Part shown: piece by piece, positions 36,098 to 44,314 of the stretch
How the letters are laid out: every line of letters begins with the position of its first letter
How positions within the stretch are numbered: position 1 is the first letter of the stretch
Assembly: GCA_036557885.1 (NCBI GenBank)
Contig: DATBGS010000045.1
Span: 1 to 46,528, forward strand
Source: DATBGS01 sp036557885
GTDB taxonomy: Bacteria > Chloroflexota > Ktedonobacteria > Ktedonobacterales > DATBGS01
Length of the DNA: 46,528 bases
Reading direction: 5' to 3'
Program-made: the position numbers and the translations under genes
The notes under the pieces: generated by a model
What the model saw: the letters and a program-made list of their open reading frames with translations, nothing else
Told to the model about the DNA's origin: nothing
Databases searched by the model: none

Positions 36098-37300
36098 GTG
36101 TCATCGCTGCTCATTGTTGACGACGATCTTGCCCTCTTGCAGGCACTTCCTGAGGCGCTCCACTTGCGTATGGAAGGGCTGCAAATTGCTACGGCTGAAT
36201 CAGCCCTCACCGCGCTTGAGATGGTCGCCCAAACTGATTACGACGCGATTATTACCGATATAAAAATGCCCGGTATGGATGGGTTGACGTTGCTGCGCAA
36301 AATCAAGGAGATGCGCCCCGATACCCCGACCCTCCTGATCACCGGGCATGGAGATCACGATCTAGCAATCCAGGCGTTGCGCGGTGGCGCCTATGATTTT
36401 ATCCAGAAGCCTATAGAACGAGATTATCTGATAGCATCATTGCAACGCGCCCTCCAGACACGCCGTTTAAGTCGCCAGGTCCAAGAGCAGCATCTGGCTC
36501 TGGAGCAGCATGCCACCCTGCTCGAGCAAACCGTCCAGGAGCGCACTCGTGAATTGCTGGCGGCAAACCAGGCGAAGGATGATTTCATAAGCATCGCCTC
36601 GCATGAACTGCGCACGCCTCTCACTTCTATGAAGGCGTTTATCCAATTGACGCGGCGCAAGATTGAGCAGGGAGGCAGTCTCACCATGCAATCGCTGCTG
36701 CGCATGGAACGCTCTCTCCTGCGTATGGAGCAGTTGATCAATGATATGTTGGATGTCTCGCGCATTGATGCGGGGAAGCTGGCGATACGCCTTGAGCGCT
36801 GCGACCTGAGAGAACTCTGTCAACAAGTTATTGAGGACCAGCGAGCATCAACGGCCAGGACCATTACTTTGACTCTCCCAGGCGAACCAGTGGAGCTGGA
36901 GCTGGATGGTGAGCGCATTAGCCAGGTCATCACGAACTTACTTTCCAACGCGATCAAATACTCTCCAGACACCTCGCCTGTCTCTCTAACCCTGTGCCAT
37001 GCCGAGGAGAGCGTTCTCCTCAGCGTCCGCGATGAAGGCTCTGGGATTCCACCTGAAGCCCTTCCCCATCTGTTTGAGCGCTTTTATCAGGCACCGACAA
37101 TTGAGGCCCAGAGCAGTTCCAGTGTGGGATTGGGGCTAGGTCTTTATATCTGTCGTGAGATTGTGGAGCAGCATGGTGGACAGATTTGGGCTGAGAGTAC
37201 CCTCGATCAAGGAAGCGCTTTCTTTGTGGCACTGCCGACGGCTTTTTCCCCAGCCCTGGCACGCACATGTGGGGCTGACCTGAGCCAGGTTGAGCCTTAG
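36098..37300 (+). CDS. Receiver-histidine kinase hybrid
   Basis: 400 residues from GTG 36098, two bases after the preceding stop, with GGAGG at 36083-36087. Residues 1-125 are a receiver domain with the acidic pocket D8-D9-D10, phospho-acceptor D54 (I-I-T-D-I-K-M-P-G-M-D-G) and the conserved Lys in Q-K-P. A coiled coil leads to HisKA (S-H169-E-L-R-T-P-L-T-S) and HATPase (N-L-L-S-N-A-I-K-Y-S, D-E-G-S-G-I-P, G-L-G-L-G-L-Y-I). The receiver sits before the kinase, so phosphorylation by the upstream kinase may gate this second kinase, building a two-step relay. No DNA-binding output is encoded in the operon. Confidence 0.95.
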   Translation: MSSLLIVDDDLALLQALPEALHLRMEGLQIATAESALTALEMVAQTDYDAIITDIKMPGMDGLTLLRKIKEMRPDTPTLLITGHGDHDLAIQALRGGAYDFIQKPIERDYLIASLQRALQTRRLSRQVQEQHLALEQHATLLEQTVQERTRELLAANQAKDDFISIASHELRTPLTSMKAFIQLTRRKIEQGGSLTMQSLLRMERSLLRMEQLINDMLDVSRIDAGKLAIRLERCDLRELCQQVIEDQRASTARTITLTLPGEPVELELDGERISQVITNLLSNAIKYSPDTSPVSLTLCHAEESVLLSVRDEGSGIPPEALPHLFERFYQAPTIEAQSSSSVGLGLGLYICREIVEQHGGQIWAESTLDQGSAFFVALPTAFSPALARTCGADLSQVEP

Positions 37301-37310
37301 GGCAGGCTAG

Positions 37311-37470
37311 CTCGTGCTCCCTGGTATGTTACAACGCCGACGCGGGCATATCGTCAATATCGCTTCGCTCGCCGCTAAGATTGAGTTTCCTTATGATGCC
37401 GTATATGCCGCCCCAAAGGCAGGTCTGGTGGCTTAAAGGACAGTTTGCCTGGGAGGTTGCGCTCCTCATG
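37311..37470 (+). pseudogene. Short-chain dehydrogenase (SDR) fragment
   Basis: The sequence reads L-V-L-P-G-M-L-Q-R-R-R-G-H-I-V-N-I-A-S, then a catalytic-type Y-A-A-P-K (Y-x-x-x-K) and A-G-L-V-A, and stops at 37434. Shifting one base restores L-K-D-S-L-P-G-R-L-R, the next SDR helix. Only about 50 residues from the middle of a roughly 250-residue enzyme remain, with at least one frameshift. Confidence 0.75.
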
Positions 37471-38422
37471 AAACTGGCGCGGTGGGAAGCGCAAAGCCCC
37501 AGTCCAGCAGTGTTCTGGCGTCTACAAAGCGTTGGTTGTCGTCGGTTTTGGTATCATGCAGCAACGCCCCTATCAGGTGGTGCACTCCATTGGTTGCCGC
37601 AAAGACCAGACAGTACCCAGCTTCCTGGGTGAAGCCGGTTTTCACACCGGTGGCGCCGGGGTAGGTGCTCAGCAGAGCGTCAATTCCATCCCAGGTGTAG
37701 GCATGATGGAATTGGGTTGGGAAGAGCACATAATGTTGCAACTGCACCAGTTGCGCAAAGATCGGATTAGCCAGCGCGTGCCGGGTCAGGCGCACCAGAT
37801 CAGCGGCGCTGCTGTAGGCACTCGTATCAGGCTGGCCCTGCGCGTTCGTATAGGTCAGGCCGTCTGGATTGATATAATGCGTGTGGGCGAGGCCGAGCTG
37901 CTGCACAGAGCGGTTCATCATCTCCACAAACTGGCTAACGTCCCCACCAACTGCGTCAGCGATGGCAAGAGCAGCATCATCCCCCGATGGCAGCATCAAC
38001 CCATAGAGCAAATCTCTCAAGCGTATTTGATCTCCGGCCACCAGACCTGCCGAGCTTCCATTGTAGTTCTCTACTTCGTCAACGGCATCTTGTTTGATGG
38101 TGACTACCTGGTCGAGGTTGGCGGTTTCAATCGTGAGGATAGCGGTCATAATCTTCGTCGTACTTGCCACCGGGAGCTGCTGCGAGCCATCTACATCGAG
38201 CAGCACCTGTCCCGTGTCCGCATCAATCAGATACGCTGCCTGGGCCTGAGTGGTTGGCGGTGTGCCTTGCGCGTGCAGGCTGAGGATGGGTGTCGGCGTG
38301 GGCGGAGACGCAAACGCCTTGAGGACGCGGCTTCCTACAGCAGTAAAGGTCAGCGTAGGGACCACCAGCGCCACTTCAACCATCAATATGAGAACAATAC
38401 TGAGCAAAAAAACGCGCCTCAT
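37466..38422 (-). CDS. D-alanyl-D-alanine carboxypeptidase (peptidase S11, PBP5-like)
   Basis: 318 residues from ATG 38422. Residues 1-22 are a signal or anchor helix, followed by a Pro/Thr-rich spacer. The penicillin-binding motifs are S87-T-T-K90 (nucleophile Ser and base Lys), S146-G-D in place of the usual SGN, and K261-T-G. The family removes terminal D-Ala from peptidoglycan stems outside the membrane. It lacks the long C-terminal anchor domain of the E. coli protein, which is common in monoderm relatives. The SGN-to-SGD change is the one unusual active-site feature. Confidence 0.92.
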   Translation of the reverse strand: MRRVFLLSIVLILMVEVALVVPTLTFTAVGSRVLKAFASPPTPTPILSLHAQGTPPTTQAQAAYLIDADTGQVLLDVDGSQQLPVASTTKIMTAILTIETANLDQVVTIKQDAVDEVENYNGSSAGLVAGDQIRLRDLLYGLMLPSGDDAALAIADAVGGDVSQFVEMMNRSVQQLGLAHTHYINPDGLTYTNAQGQPDTSAYSSAADLVRLTRHALANPIFAQLVQLQHYVLFPTQFHHAYTWDGIDALLSTYPGATGVKTGFTQEAGYCLVFAATNGVHHLIGALLHDTKTDDNQRFVDARTLLDWGFALPTAPVS

Positions 38423-38711
38423 CCTTTATCTTCCTGCTTTCTTTTCCATATCTCTCTAGCGCTGTTTGTTTCATCGGGAGGCCAATTCGTCAGGGAGAAG
38501 TTTTCGACCAAAGGACCGCCCAGTGTTCTTTTGTCTGTCTTGAGCGAGATATGGGTCAACCAGAACGAGGAGAGACTCGTTCCTTCCTCCACAGAATACC
38601 TGCTGTGGGCTGTGTCCACATCGGGAGAAGGCCCTATGTTGTGCGCTGCGTATCCCTATATTGGGGGCAGCACAAGAATGACACCCATCCCCGGCAAGCG
38701 GGCGTTTGTTT

Positions 38712-40121
38712 CTACCCCTGCTTCAGCACACGCTCGACCGACGCAATGGCGCGTGCCACGTCTTGTTCGCTCGTTTGCCAGTTGCAGACCGAGATACGCA
38801 TGCAGCGTTGTCCACGCCAGGTTGTCCCGCTGAAATAGGCTTCCCCCGTCTCGTTAATCTGGGCCATCACGGCGTCTGTACGCTGGTCGTGATGTGCCCC
38901 TGTAGCATCAGGTTTTCTATCAAGGAAGCGGACTAGCCCCTGATTGACCTGCGGCGTCCAGATGACCTCAGCACCAGGCAATTTCCCAATCTCTGTGACC
39001 AGCATCTTTGCGTGACGACAACAACGTTCAATCAGATCAGCAATCCCTTCTCTTCCCAGTTGCCGCAGGGCCGCATATGTTGCAATCCCGCGCCCGCGTC
39101 GCGACCACTCCGGGTTCCAATCGCTTGGATCGCGGACCCCTTCTGATTGCATGATGTAGTTTGCCTGCTGAGACATCGAACGCTTGTGCGCTTCCTGGTG
39201 GGCGACAAAAGCATACCCACAGTCATAGGGGGTGTTAAGCCATTTATGCCCATCCGTTACCCATGAGTCCGCCTGCTCTACCCCCTGGAGGAGGTGACGG
39301 TATGCTGGCGAAGCTTGCACCCAGAGTCCGAAGGCGCCGTCCACATGGACCCAGGCGTTGAAGTGGTGGGCCAGCGGAATGAGTTCGGCAAAGGGGTCAT
39401 AGGCTCCGATATTAAGATCCCCTGCCTGGAGCACAACGATGGTGGGAACATCCGGCTGCTCGGCGAGAGCCTGACTCAGCGTTGATGGGAGGAGGCACCC
39501 ATGTTCATCGGTCGGTAGCTCAAGCAGGCAGCATGTCCCCAAACCTAACAAACGCACTGCTCGCTCCAATGACCTGTGATGTTCGGTACTGGTCAGCACG
39601 CGCAAGCGCTGGGCACCCATAAGCCCATTGTGCTCTACATCCCAGCCGCATCTTGCCAGCAGCGCATGGCGAGCCGCCGCAAGACAGGTGACATGCGCCA
39701 TCTGGGAACCCGTGACGAGTGCAAAACTCGCTCTCTGTGGTAGCCCTAATACTTCTTTAAGCCAGGTGCCGCATACTTCTTCAATCACAGCGACAGCGGG
39801 GCCACCTGTAGAGCGGGCGGCATTCTGATCCCAGGTCGCCGTGAGCCAATCGGCGGCAAGGGCGGCGGGAAGGGTACCGCCGATAACCCACCCAAAAAAG
39901 CGCCCACCTGCGCTGCCGAGAATCCCTCCAGTCACATCAGCGACTAACTCGTCAATAATCTGGGCTGCCTCGCTCCCCGCCTCTGGGAACTGCCGCCCCA
40001 ACCGTTGGCGCAGTTCATCAACAGGTGTTGTCGCGCCAACAGGGGACTGCTCAAGCTGCTCAAGATAGGTGAGCGCGTGTACCAGAGTCTGTTGCAGCAC
40101 CTCGCGGAAGGGTGATGCCAT
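38712..40121 (-). CDS. PLP-dependent group II decarboxylase
   Basis: 469 residues from ATG 40121, with GGAGG upstream. The Schiff-base Lys is K293 in T-D-G-H-K-W-L-N, with V-H-V-D-G-A-F-G-L-W (D261, pyridine nitrogen contact) and S-T-E-H-H-R-S-L upstream; these are hallmarks of aromatic-amino-acid/glutamate-type decarboxylases. The exact substrate (aromatic amino acid, glutamate, aspartate or other) cannot be decided from sequence alone. The gene is transcribed divergently from an ArsR-type regulator 197 bases away, which may control it. Confidence 0.9.
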   Translation of the reverse strand: MASPFREVLQQTLVHALTYLEQLEQSPVGATTPVDELRQRLGRQFPEAGSEAAQIIDELVADVTGGILGSAGGRFFGWVIGGTLPAALAADWLTATWDQNAARSTGGPAVAVIEEVCGTWLKEVLGLPQRASFALVTGSQMAHVTCLAAARHALLARCGWDVEHNGLMGAQRLRVLTSTEHHRSLERAVRLLGLGTCCLLELPTDEHGCLLPSTLSQALAEQPDVPTIVVLQAGDLNIGAYDPFAELIPLAHHFNAWVHVDGAFGLWVQASPAYRHLLQGVEQADSWVTDGHKWLNTPYDCGYAFVAHQEAHKRSMSQQANYIMQSEGVRDPSDWNPEWSRRGRGIATYAALRQLGREGIADLIERCCRHAKMLVTEIGKLPGAEVIWTPQVNQGLVRFLDRKPDATGAHHDQRTDAVMAQINETGEAYFSGTTWRGQRCMRISVCNWQTSEQDVARAIASVERVLKQG

Positions 40122-40263
40122 TGACTAGCCTCCGTTCATAGGTTTCCCTGGTGGCCCAGTGGCCGTGCCAGCAAAGCGGCCAGACGTCATAGGTTTCGCT
40201 CTATTGCCGGACAACCGATGACTGGACAAAGAGGGGAGAATTACTGTAACATATCACCAGAGT

Positions 40264-40304
40264 TTGATGTATCTAATGTATCATGAGTGCGTGATGTATT
40301 TCAA
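40264..40304. promoter_or_regulatory. Candidate operator with three ATGTAT repeats
   Basis: Between the divergent decarboxylase and ArsR-type gene lies a segment with three ATGTAT words (GATGTATC, AATGTATC, GATGTATT), bounded by TTGA and TCAA so that the ends are roughly palindromic. This is where an autoregulatory ArsR-type operator would be expected. The assignment is inference. Confidence 0.45.
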
Positions 40305-40318
40305 GCTATCAGGAGACG

Positions 40319-41020
40319 ATGATGAGCGAGAGTGATCACCTCTACATCCTTGCCCAGGCCCTGGCAGACCCGTTACGGCTGGTCATGTTGCAGCACTTAA
40401 TGGCAGGTTCAGCAACGGTATCGGAATTGCAGACCCTCACTGGTGCCTCCCAGTCAAACGTTTCCAACCATTTGGCGCTACTGCGCGAACGTGATCTGGT
40501 GCGGACGAAACGAGAGGGACGGCACATCCTCTACACCTTGCGCGATGCGTCGGTGGGCCAACTGGTTGAGTCGCTCACGGTGGTGGCGGGGATGGCCCCA
40601 GCCAGGCTCTGGAAATCTCCCCAACTCATTGCTGCCCGCACCTGCTACGATCACCTTGCAGGCCGCTACGGTGTGGCCCTGTTTGACGCTTTGCTGGCTA
40701 AGGATGCCATCAAACAGCCAGCAGAGATGCGCGCTGAGGTGGAGCTTGGGACCAGGGGAGAGGAAGTGTTCGGCAAGCTTGGACTCAACCTGAGCGCCTT
40801 GCAGCGAGAACGGCGTCACTTTGCGTTTGCCTGCCCTGACTGGACCGAGCGTCGTCCTCATCTGGGAGGAAGCCTGGGGGCAGCGCTGTGGGCCTGTTGT
40901 GTCGAGCGCGGCTGGCTGGTCAAGCAATCGGGGACACGCTCGATCATTGTCACCGACCTGGGCAAGCAGCAACTCTTAGAACAATTAGGCGTCCAGGTGT
41001 CAGTGCCAGATGGAGCGTGA
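40319..41020 (+). CDS. ArsR-type winged-helix regulator with extra C-terminal domain
   Basis: 233 residues, starting at ATG 40319 or 40322 after AGGAGACG. Residues 8-85 are an ArsR winged helix (A-L-A-D-P-L-R-L-V-M-L-Q-H-L, S-Q-S-N-V-S-N-H-L-A-L-L recognition helix, G-R-H-I-L-Y-T-L wing). No CxC metal site is seen in the recognition helix, so it is probably not a classical metal sensor. Residues about 100-233 are an extra alpha/beta region with several Cys (C-P-D-W, A-C-C) that I do not recognise. It is divergent from the decarboxylase and close to its probable operator. Confidence 0.87.
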   Translation: MMSESDHLYILAQALADPLRLVMLQHLMAGSATVSELQTLTGASQSNVSNHLALLRERDLVRTKREGRHILYTLRDASVGQLVESLTVVAGMAPARLWKSPQLIAARTCYDHLAGRYGVALFDALLAKDAIKQPAEMRAEVELGTRGEEVFGKLGLNLSALQRERRHFAFACPDWTERRPHLGGSLGAALWACCVERGWLVKQSGTRSIIVTDLGKQQLLEQLGVQVSVPDGA

Positions 41021-41027
41021 GATTTTC

Positions 41028-41228
41028 TCAAGGAGTGCCGAAGGGGAAAAGCGAAACGAGCCGCCTAATGTCTTTGCCCACTCTTCCAGATCTGATCGCC
41101 GGAGGGAGCAGACCTTCCTGTAGTCTTTCGCCCGGAAGGTTCCCTGCGGCTGCATCTGTGTGCTCGCTTGGCAGGTCGCTAGATACAGGTTCAGCTCCAG
41201 GATCAAAGAATGGCTCTGGATTGGTCAT
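41028..41228 (-). CDS. Small ORF overlapping the ancestral herA stop
   Basis: 66 residues from ATG 41228. In the uninterrupted gene the herA stop TGA (41225-41227) would overlap this start as ATGA, the signature of translational coupling. The product is Pro/Gly/acidic-rich (F-F-D-P-G-A-E-P-V) with no family I recognise. It could be the truncated front of a longer fourth operon gene, because its 3' end abuts the convergent ArsR-type gene. Its coding nature rests mainly on the overlap. Confidence 0.4.
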   Translation of the reverse strand: MTNPEPFFDPGAEPVSSDLPSEHTDAAAGNLPGERLQEGLLPPAIRSGRVGKDIRRLVSLFPFGTP

Positions 41229-41262
41229 GACTCCTGGCTTTTCCAGTGACGAACGACATCTG

Positions 41263-42646
41263 GTGATTCGTATTGAGTCCGCTATAATCTGTAAAATTGC
41301 CTAAAGACGGGAGGCTTGTCCTCTCTGGTAGGCTGGAGTTGCGAGACACCCAGTCACAGAAAGGACAGGCCCATGACCCAGTACCAGCTTACCTTAGACA
41401 GCGAGACCTTGCAACGGCTTTTTGCCGGCAAAGACCAGTTGGCGCACCTGCTGGAGCAGGTTCTGAATCAAGTCTTGGAGGCCCAGGTGACCGAGCAGCT
41501 TCAAGCGGCCCCCTACGAGCGAACGGACACGCGCCAGGGCTACCGCAATGGCTACAAACCACGCCAACTCACCACGCGGGTCGGCACCTTGAGCTTGCGC
41601 GTCCCCCAAGTGCGGGAGGGCCAGTTTTCGACAGAGCTGTTCGCGCGTTACCAGCGCAGCGAACAAGCCTTGATCTTGACCTTGATGGAGATGGTGGTCA
41701 ATGGCGTCTCTACCCGCAAGGTGGCGCAGATCACGGAGGATCTCTGTGGGAAAGAGTTTGCCAAATCGACGGTCTCCGACCTGTGCAAAGGGTTAGATCC
41801 CCTGGTGCAGGCCTGGAATGAACGGGACTTGAGCCAGCAGGGCTACCCGTTTGTGCTGGTGGATGCGCTCGTGCTCAAAGTGCGCGAACGCGGCCAGGTG
41901 CGGGCCATGAGTGCGCTCCTCGCCATCGGCGTCAACGCCCAGGGCTATCGGGAGGTGCTCGGCTTGCAACTGGGAGATAGTGAATCAGAGGCCAGTTGGA
42001 CCACTCTGTTCACCTGGCTCAAGCGGCGTGGGTTGCAGGGGGTGGACTTGGTGGTCTCGGATGATCACGGTGGGCTGGTTAAAGCCGTGCGGCAGCACTT
42101 CCAGGGTGCCACCTGGCAGCGCTGCCAAACCCATCTGGCTCGCAACATCCTGGATGCGGCTCCCAAAGTGCTGCACGACGAGCTGCACGCGCGCATCCGC
42201 GCTGTCTTCGAAGCTCCAGATGGGGAGATGGCGCGTACCTTGCTTGCCAAACTGATCGCGGAGTATGCGGAGCGGGCACCCGCGGCCATTGCTACGCTGG
42301 AGCGCGGCTTCGACGACGCGACGGCGGTGTTAGCTCTGCCCTCTCCCTACCGGAAACGGCTGAGAACCACCAATGGCGTCGAGCGGCTCAACGAAGAAGT
42401 GCGGCGGCGGGAGCGGGTGATCCGTATTTTTCCCAATCGGGAGTCGGTCATCCGGTTGGTGGGTGCACTGCTGATGGAGCTGGACGAGCAGTGGACGACC
42501 GGGCATCGCTATTTCGACATGGCGGCGTATGGGCACTGGCGGACGGCCCAGGAGCTACCTCTGGAGGAGAGAAAGCAGAGCGCGTAGCAGTTTCAACCTG
42601 CCAGTGAGGACAAATTACAGAAATTTTCGGACTTGACCGTGATTCG
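41263..42646. mobile_element. IS256-family insertion sequence with 8-bp target duplication
   Basis: The element spans 41271-42638 (1368 bp) and carries one transposase. It is flanked by identical 8-bp repeats GTGATTCG at 41263-41270 and 42639-42646, the target-duplication length usual for IS256. The ends form imperfect inverted repeats: AGTCCG then a CTGTAA word and TTGTCCTC/CTGG inward on the left, matched by the complement on the right. Removing element and one repeat restores the herA reading frame, which confirms the boundaries. Confidence 0.92.
41373..42587 (+). CDS. IS256-family (mutator-type) transposase
   Basis: 404 residues from ATG 41373 (AAAGGACAG upstream), full length for the family. 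Mutator-type DDE features include V-D-A-L-V-L-K-V-R near residue 165, V-V-S-D-D-H-G-G near 228 and the C-terminal conserved run N-G-V-E-R-L-N-E-E-V-R-R-R-E-R. The frame is uninterrupted, so the element may still be able to move. Confidence 0.95.
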   Translation: MTQYQLTLDSETLQRLFAGKDQLAHLLEQVLNQVLEAQVTEQLQAAPYERTDTRQGYRNGYKPRQLTTRVGTLSLRVPQVREGQFSTELFARYQRSEQALILTLMEMVVNGVSTRKVAQITEDLCGKEFAKSTVSDLCKGLDPLVQAWNERDLSQQGYPFVLVDALVLKVRERGQVRAMSALLAIGVNAQGYREVLGLQLGDSESEASWTTLFTWLKRRGLQGVDLVVSDDHGGLVKAVRQHFQGATWQRCQTHLARNILDAAPKVLHDELHARIRAVFEAPDGEMARTLLAKLIAEYAERAPAAIATLERGFDDATAVLALPSPYRKRLRTTNGVERLNEEVRRRERVIRIFPNRESVIRLVGALLMELDEQWTTGHRYFDMAAYGHWRTAQELPLEERKQSA

Positions 42647-44295
42647 CCACCGTGAATTAACACTTTTGGCCCAACCTTCACGAGCAGGGGAGCAAGAATA
42701 GCCCGCCCACTCACCAATGCCTCCCCAGTGGAGAGCGAAGGGAGTTCTTTAATATCCGCCTCCGAGAAGAAATCAGAGGTTCCTCTGATGAACGCCTGAT
42801 CGTCAGGATTTTTAATGCGCATGGTGATAATCGTATTTGCCTGACTCGTCACATCACTATCAAGTTTGCTAGGGCGTTGGCTGATGATTGCTGCGCCAAC
42901 GCCAAACTTGCGTCCCTCAGCGAATATCTTTTTGATGATTGGCAAAGAAATGCTTGATTCTCGCCCAGGAGCAAAGATATGCCCTTCTTCAATCACCACA
43001 AATACAGGCCGGATTGGGTCATTGCTATCCTGGGCCGCCTTCAGAAGCTCGCCGCAGATCAGCGCAACCACGACCTGCATGGACGTGCGAGACAGTCCTT
43101 GCAGATCAATAATGGCAATTCGCCCAGCGGCATCTGTTGCAGAGGTACGCCGGGCGCGCCCCACCATCTGACGCACATCAAAAGGATGCAGCCCACGTTC
43201 ATAAAAAGCATTCGCGTCGTTGAGGAGATTGCGTAATCGCAAAGCGATGATAGAAGCACTGCGCGCATTGATGCTTTTTTGCTCACCAGAGGAAAGTTCG
43301 TCCCAATGAGAGAGTTGTTCAAAGTCTCGTCCGCAAAGATCAACCAGATCGCGGGGATCGCGGGGAGCAAGGAAATGCTTTTCCCAATATTTGAGGGCGA
43401 CTTGCAGAAAGCGTTGTTGGGGTTCGGAGCTTTCAGGGAAGACGGTTGCTAACTCATCCGCGTTCATTTCGTCCAATCGGAGGGCGAGCGGTTGGTGCTG
43501 ATCATTGTAGCGGATGGAGAATTCGCGGGCGCGTGGGGCATAGATACAGATGCCGCCACCACGCTCTTGTAAGGCTTGCAGGCGTGAACGTAGCCCATGC
43601 AAGTCGGCCTGATCCCCTTCTGGAATCGCCTCAAAGGTAGCTTCCGGCGCAAAATTGACCATGCCACCACGATAAGCCCGCCCATATTCACCATGTGGGT
43701 CAAAGACCACAATACTGGCGTTTGCCTCAGCCAGCATGCGCTCAATGATTCTACCGATGGTATAGCTTTTGCCTGCGCCCGTCATGGCAAGCACCGCAAG
43801 ATGCTCGGTGACTATCCGGTTCACATCCACATAGACAGGAACAACATTATCACCGCGTTCGTAGCCAACCAGATTGCCGAGCCAGATATTGGTTTCTGGC
43901 GAATATTCATAAAACTCGCGGAGAAATGCGAAATCCACACCATAGACCCTGGCTCCAGGCTCCAGGGGGCGTCGTGGAATGCGAACCTCGTACGTCTCCG
44001 GGTCACGGTAGCCCAGCAGTTCCATGCTGGCGACATTGGTTTCGCCAGCAGAACGTTCGGTGAGCAGGGAAATCTCAGCAATTCCCTCCCCCATCTGTTG
44101 GGTAAAAAGCAGGTTCTGGCGACTAACCCCGATAATGCGTCCAAGCACCCAGACCTTTTCAGCATCCCGGCGCTCTCGATGATACACCCGCACGAATTCG
44201 CCTCGACGGACGCTGTAACTATCCCTCAGAGCAAGGTTGACACGCAGCCCACCCGTATCACCCACCAATGTTCCAAGCCAGCGATCCTCTTGCAT
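42448..44295 (-). CDS. herA: HerA-type DNA-translocating ATPase, C terminus replaced by IS read-through
   Basis: ATG 44295 (AAGAAAAGAGG upstream; 19-base gap after the preceding gene) opens a HerA/FtsK-type ATPase. Residues 5-80 are a HAS-barrel-like start, Walker A is G173-A-G-K-S, and Walker B is F-V-V-I-E-E-G-H-I-F. The IS256 insertion at 42639 cuts the gene; the intact version would be 564 residues, ending H-G-G-E-S-P-D-V-V-R-H-W at 41225-41262. As it stands the frame runs on into the element for about 60 unrelated residues to 42448. The ATPase core is complete, so partial function is possible. HerA hexamers pump DNA for end processing with NurA, and related HerA systems occur in phage defence. 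Confidence 0.9.
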   Translation of the reverse strand: MQEDRWLGTLVGDTGGLRVNLALRDSYSVRRGEFVRVYHRERRDAEKVWVLGRIIGVSRQNLLFTQQMGEGIAEISLLTERSAGETNVASMELLGYRDPETYEVRIPRRPLEPGARVYGVDFAFLREFYEYSPETNIWLGNLVGYERGDNVVPVYVDVNRIVTEHLAVLAMTGAGKSYTIGRIIERMLAEANASIVVFDPHGEYGRAYRGGMVNFAPEATFEAIPEGDQADLHGLRSRLQALQERGGGICIYAPRAREFSIRYNDQHQPLALRLDEMNADELATVFPESSEPQQRFLQVALKYWEKHFLAPRDPRDLVDLCGRDFEQLSHWDELSSGEQKSINARSASIIALRLRNLLNDANAFYERGLHPFDVRQMVGRARRTSATDAAGRIAIIDLQGLSRTSMQVVVALICGELLKAAQDSNDPIRPVFVVIEEGHIFAPGRESSISLPIIKKIFAEGRKFGVGAAIISQRPSKLDSDVTSQANTIITMRIKNPDDQAFIRGTSDFFSEADIKELPSLSTGEALVSGRAILAPLLVKVGPKVLIHGGESRSSPKISVICPHWQVETATRSAFSPPEVAPGPSASAHTPPCRNSDARSSTARPAPSAVHPPTG

Positions 44296-44314
44296 CAGAC
44301 GCCTCTTTTCTTGT

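Noticed and set aside
37532..38833. Plus-strand frame of 433 codons
   Set aside because: It is antisense to the S11 carboxypeptidase, whose three active-site motifs are clear, and it lacks its own start signals.
41316..41372. Upstream TTG start for the IS256 transposase
   Set aside because: This start falls inside the terminal repeat region of the element; ATG 41373 has a ribosome site and gives the family's normal N terminus.
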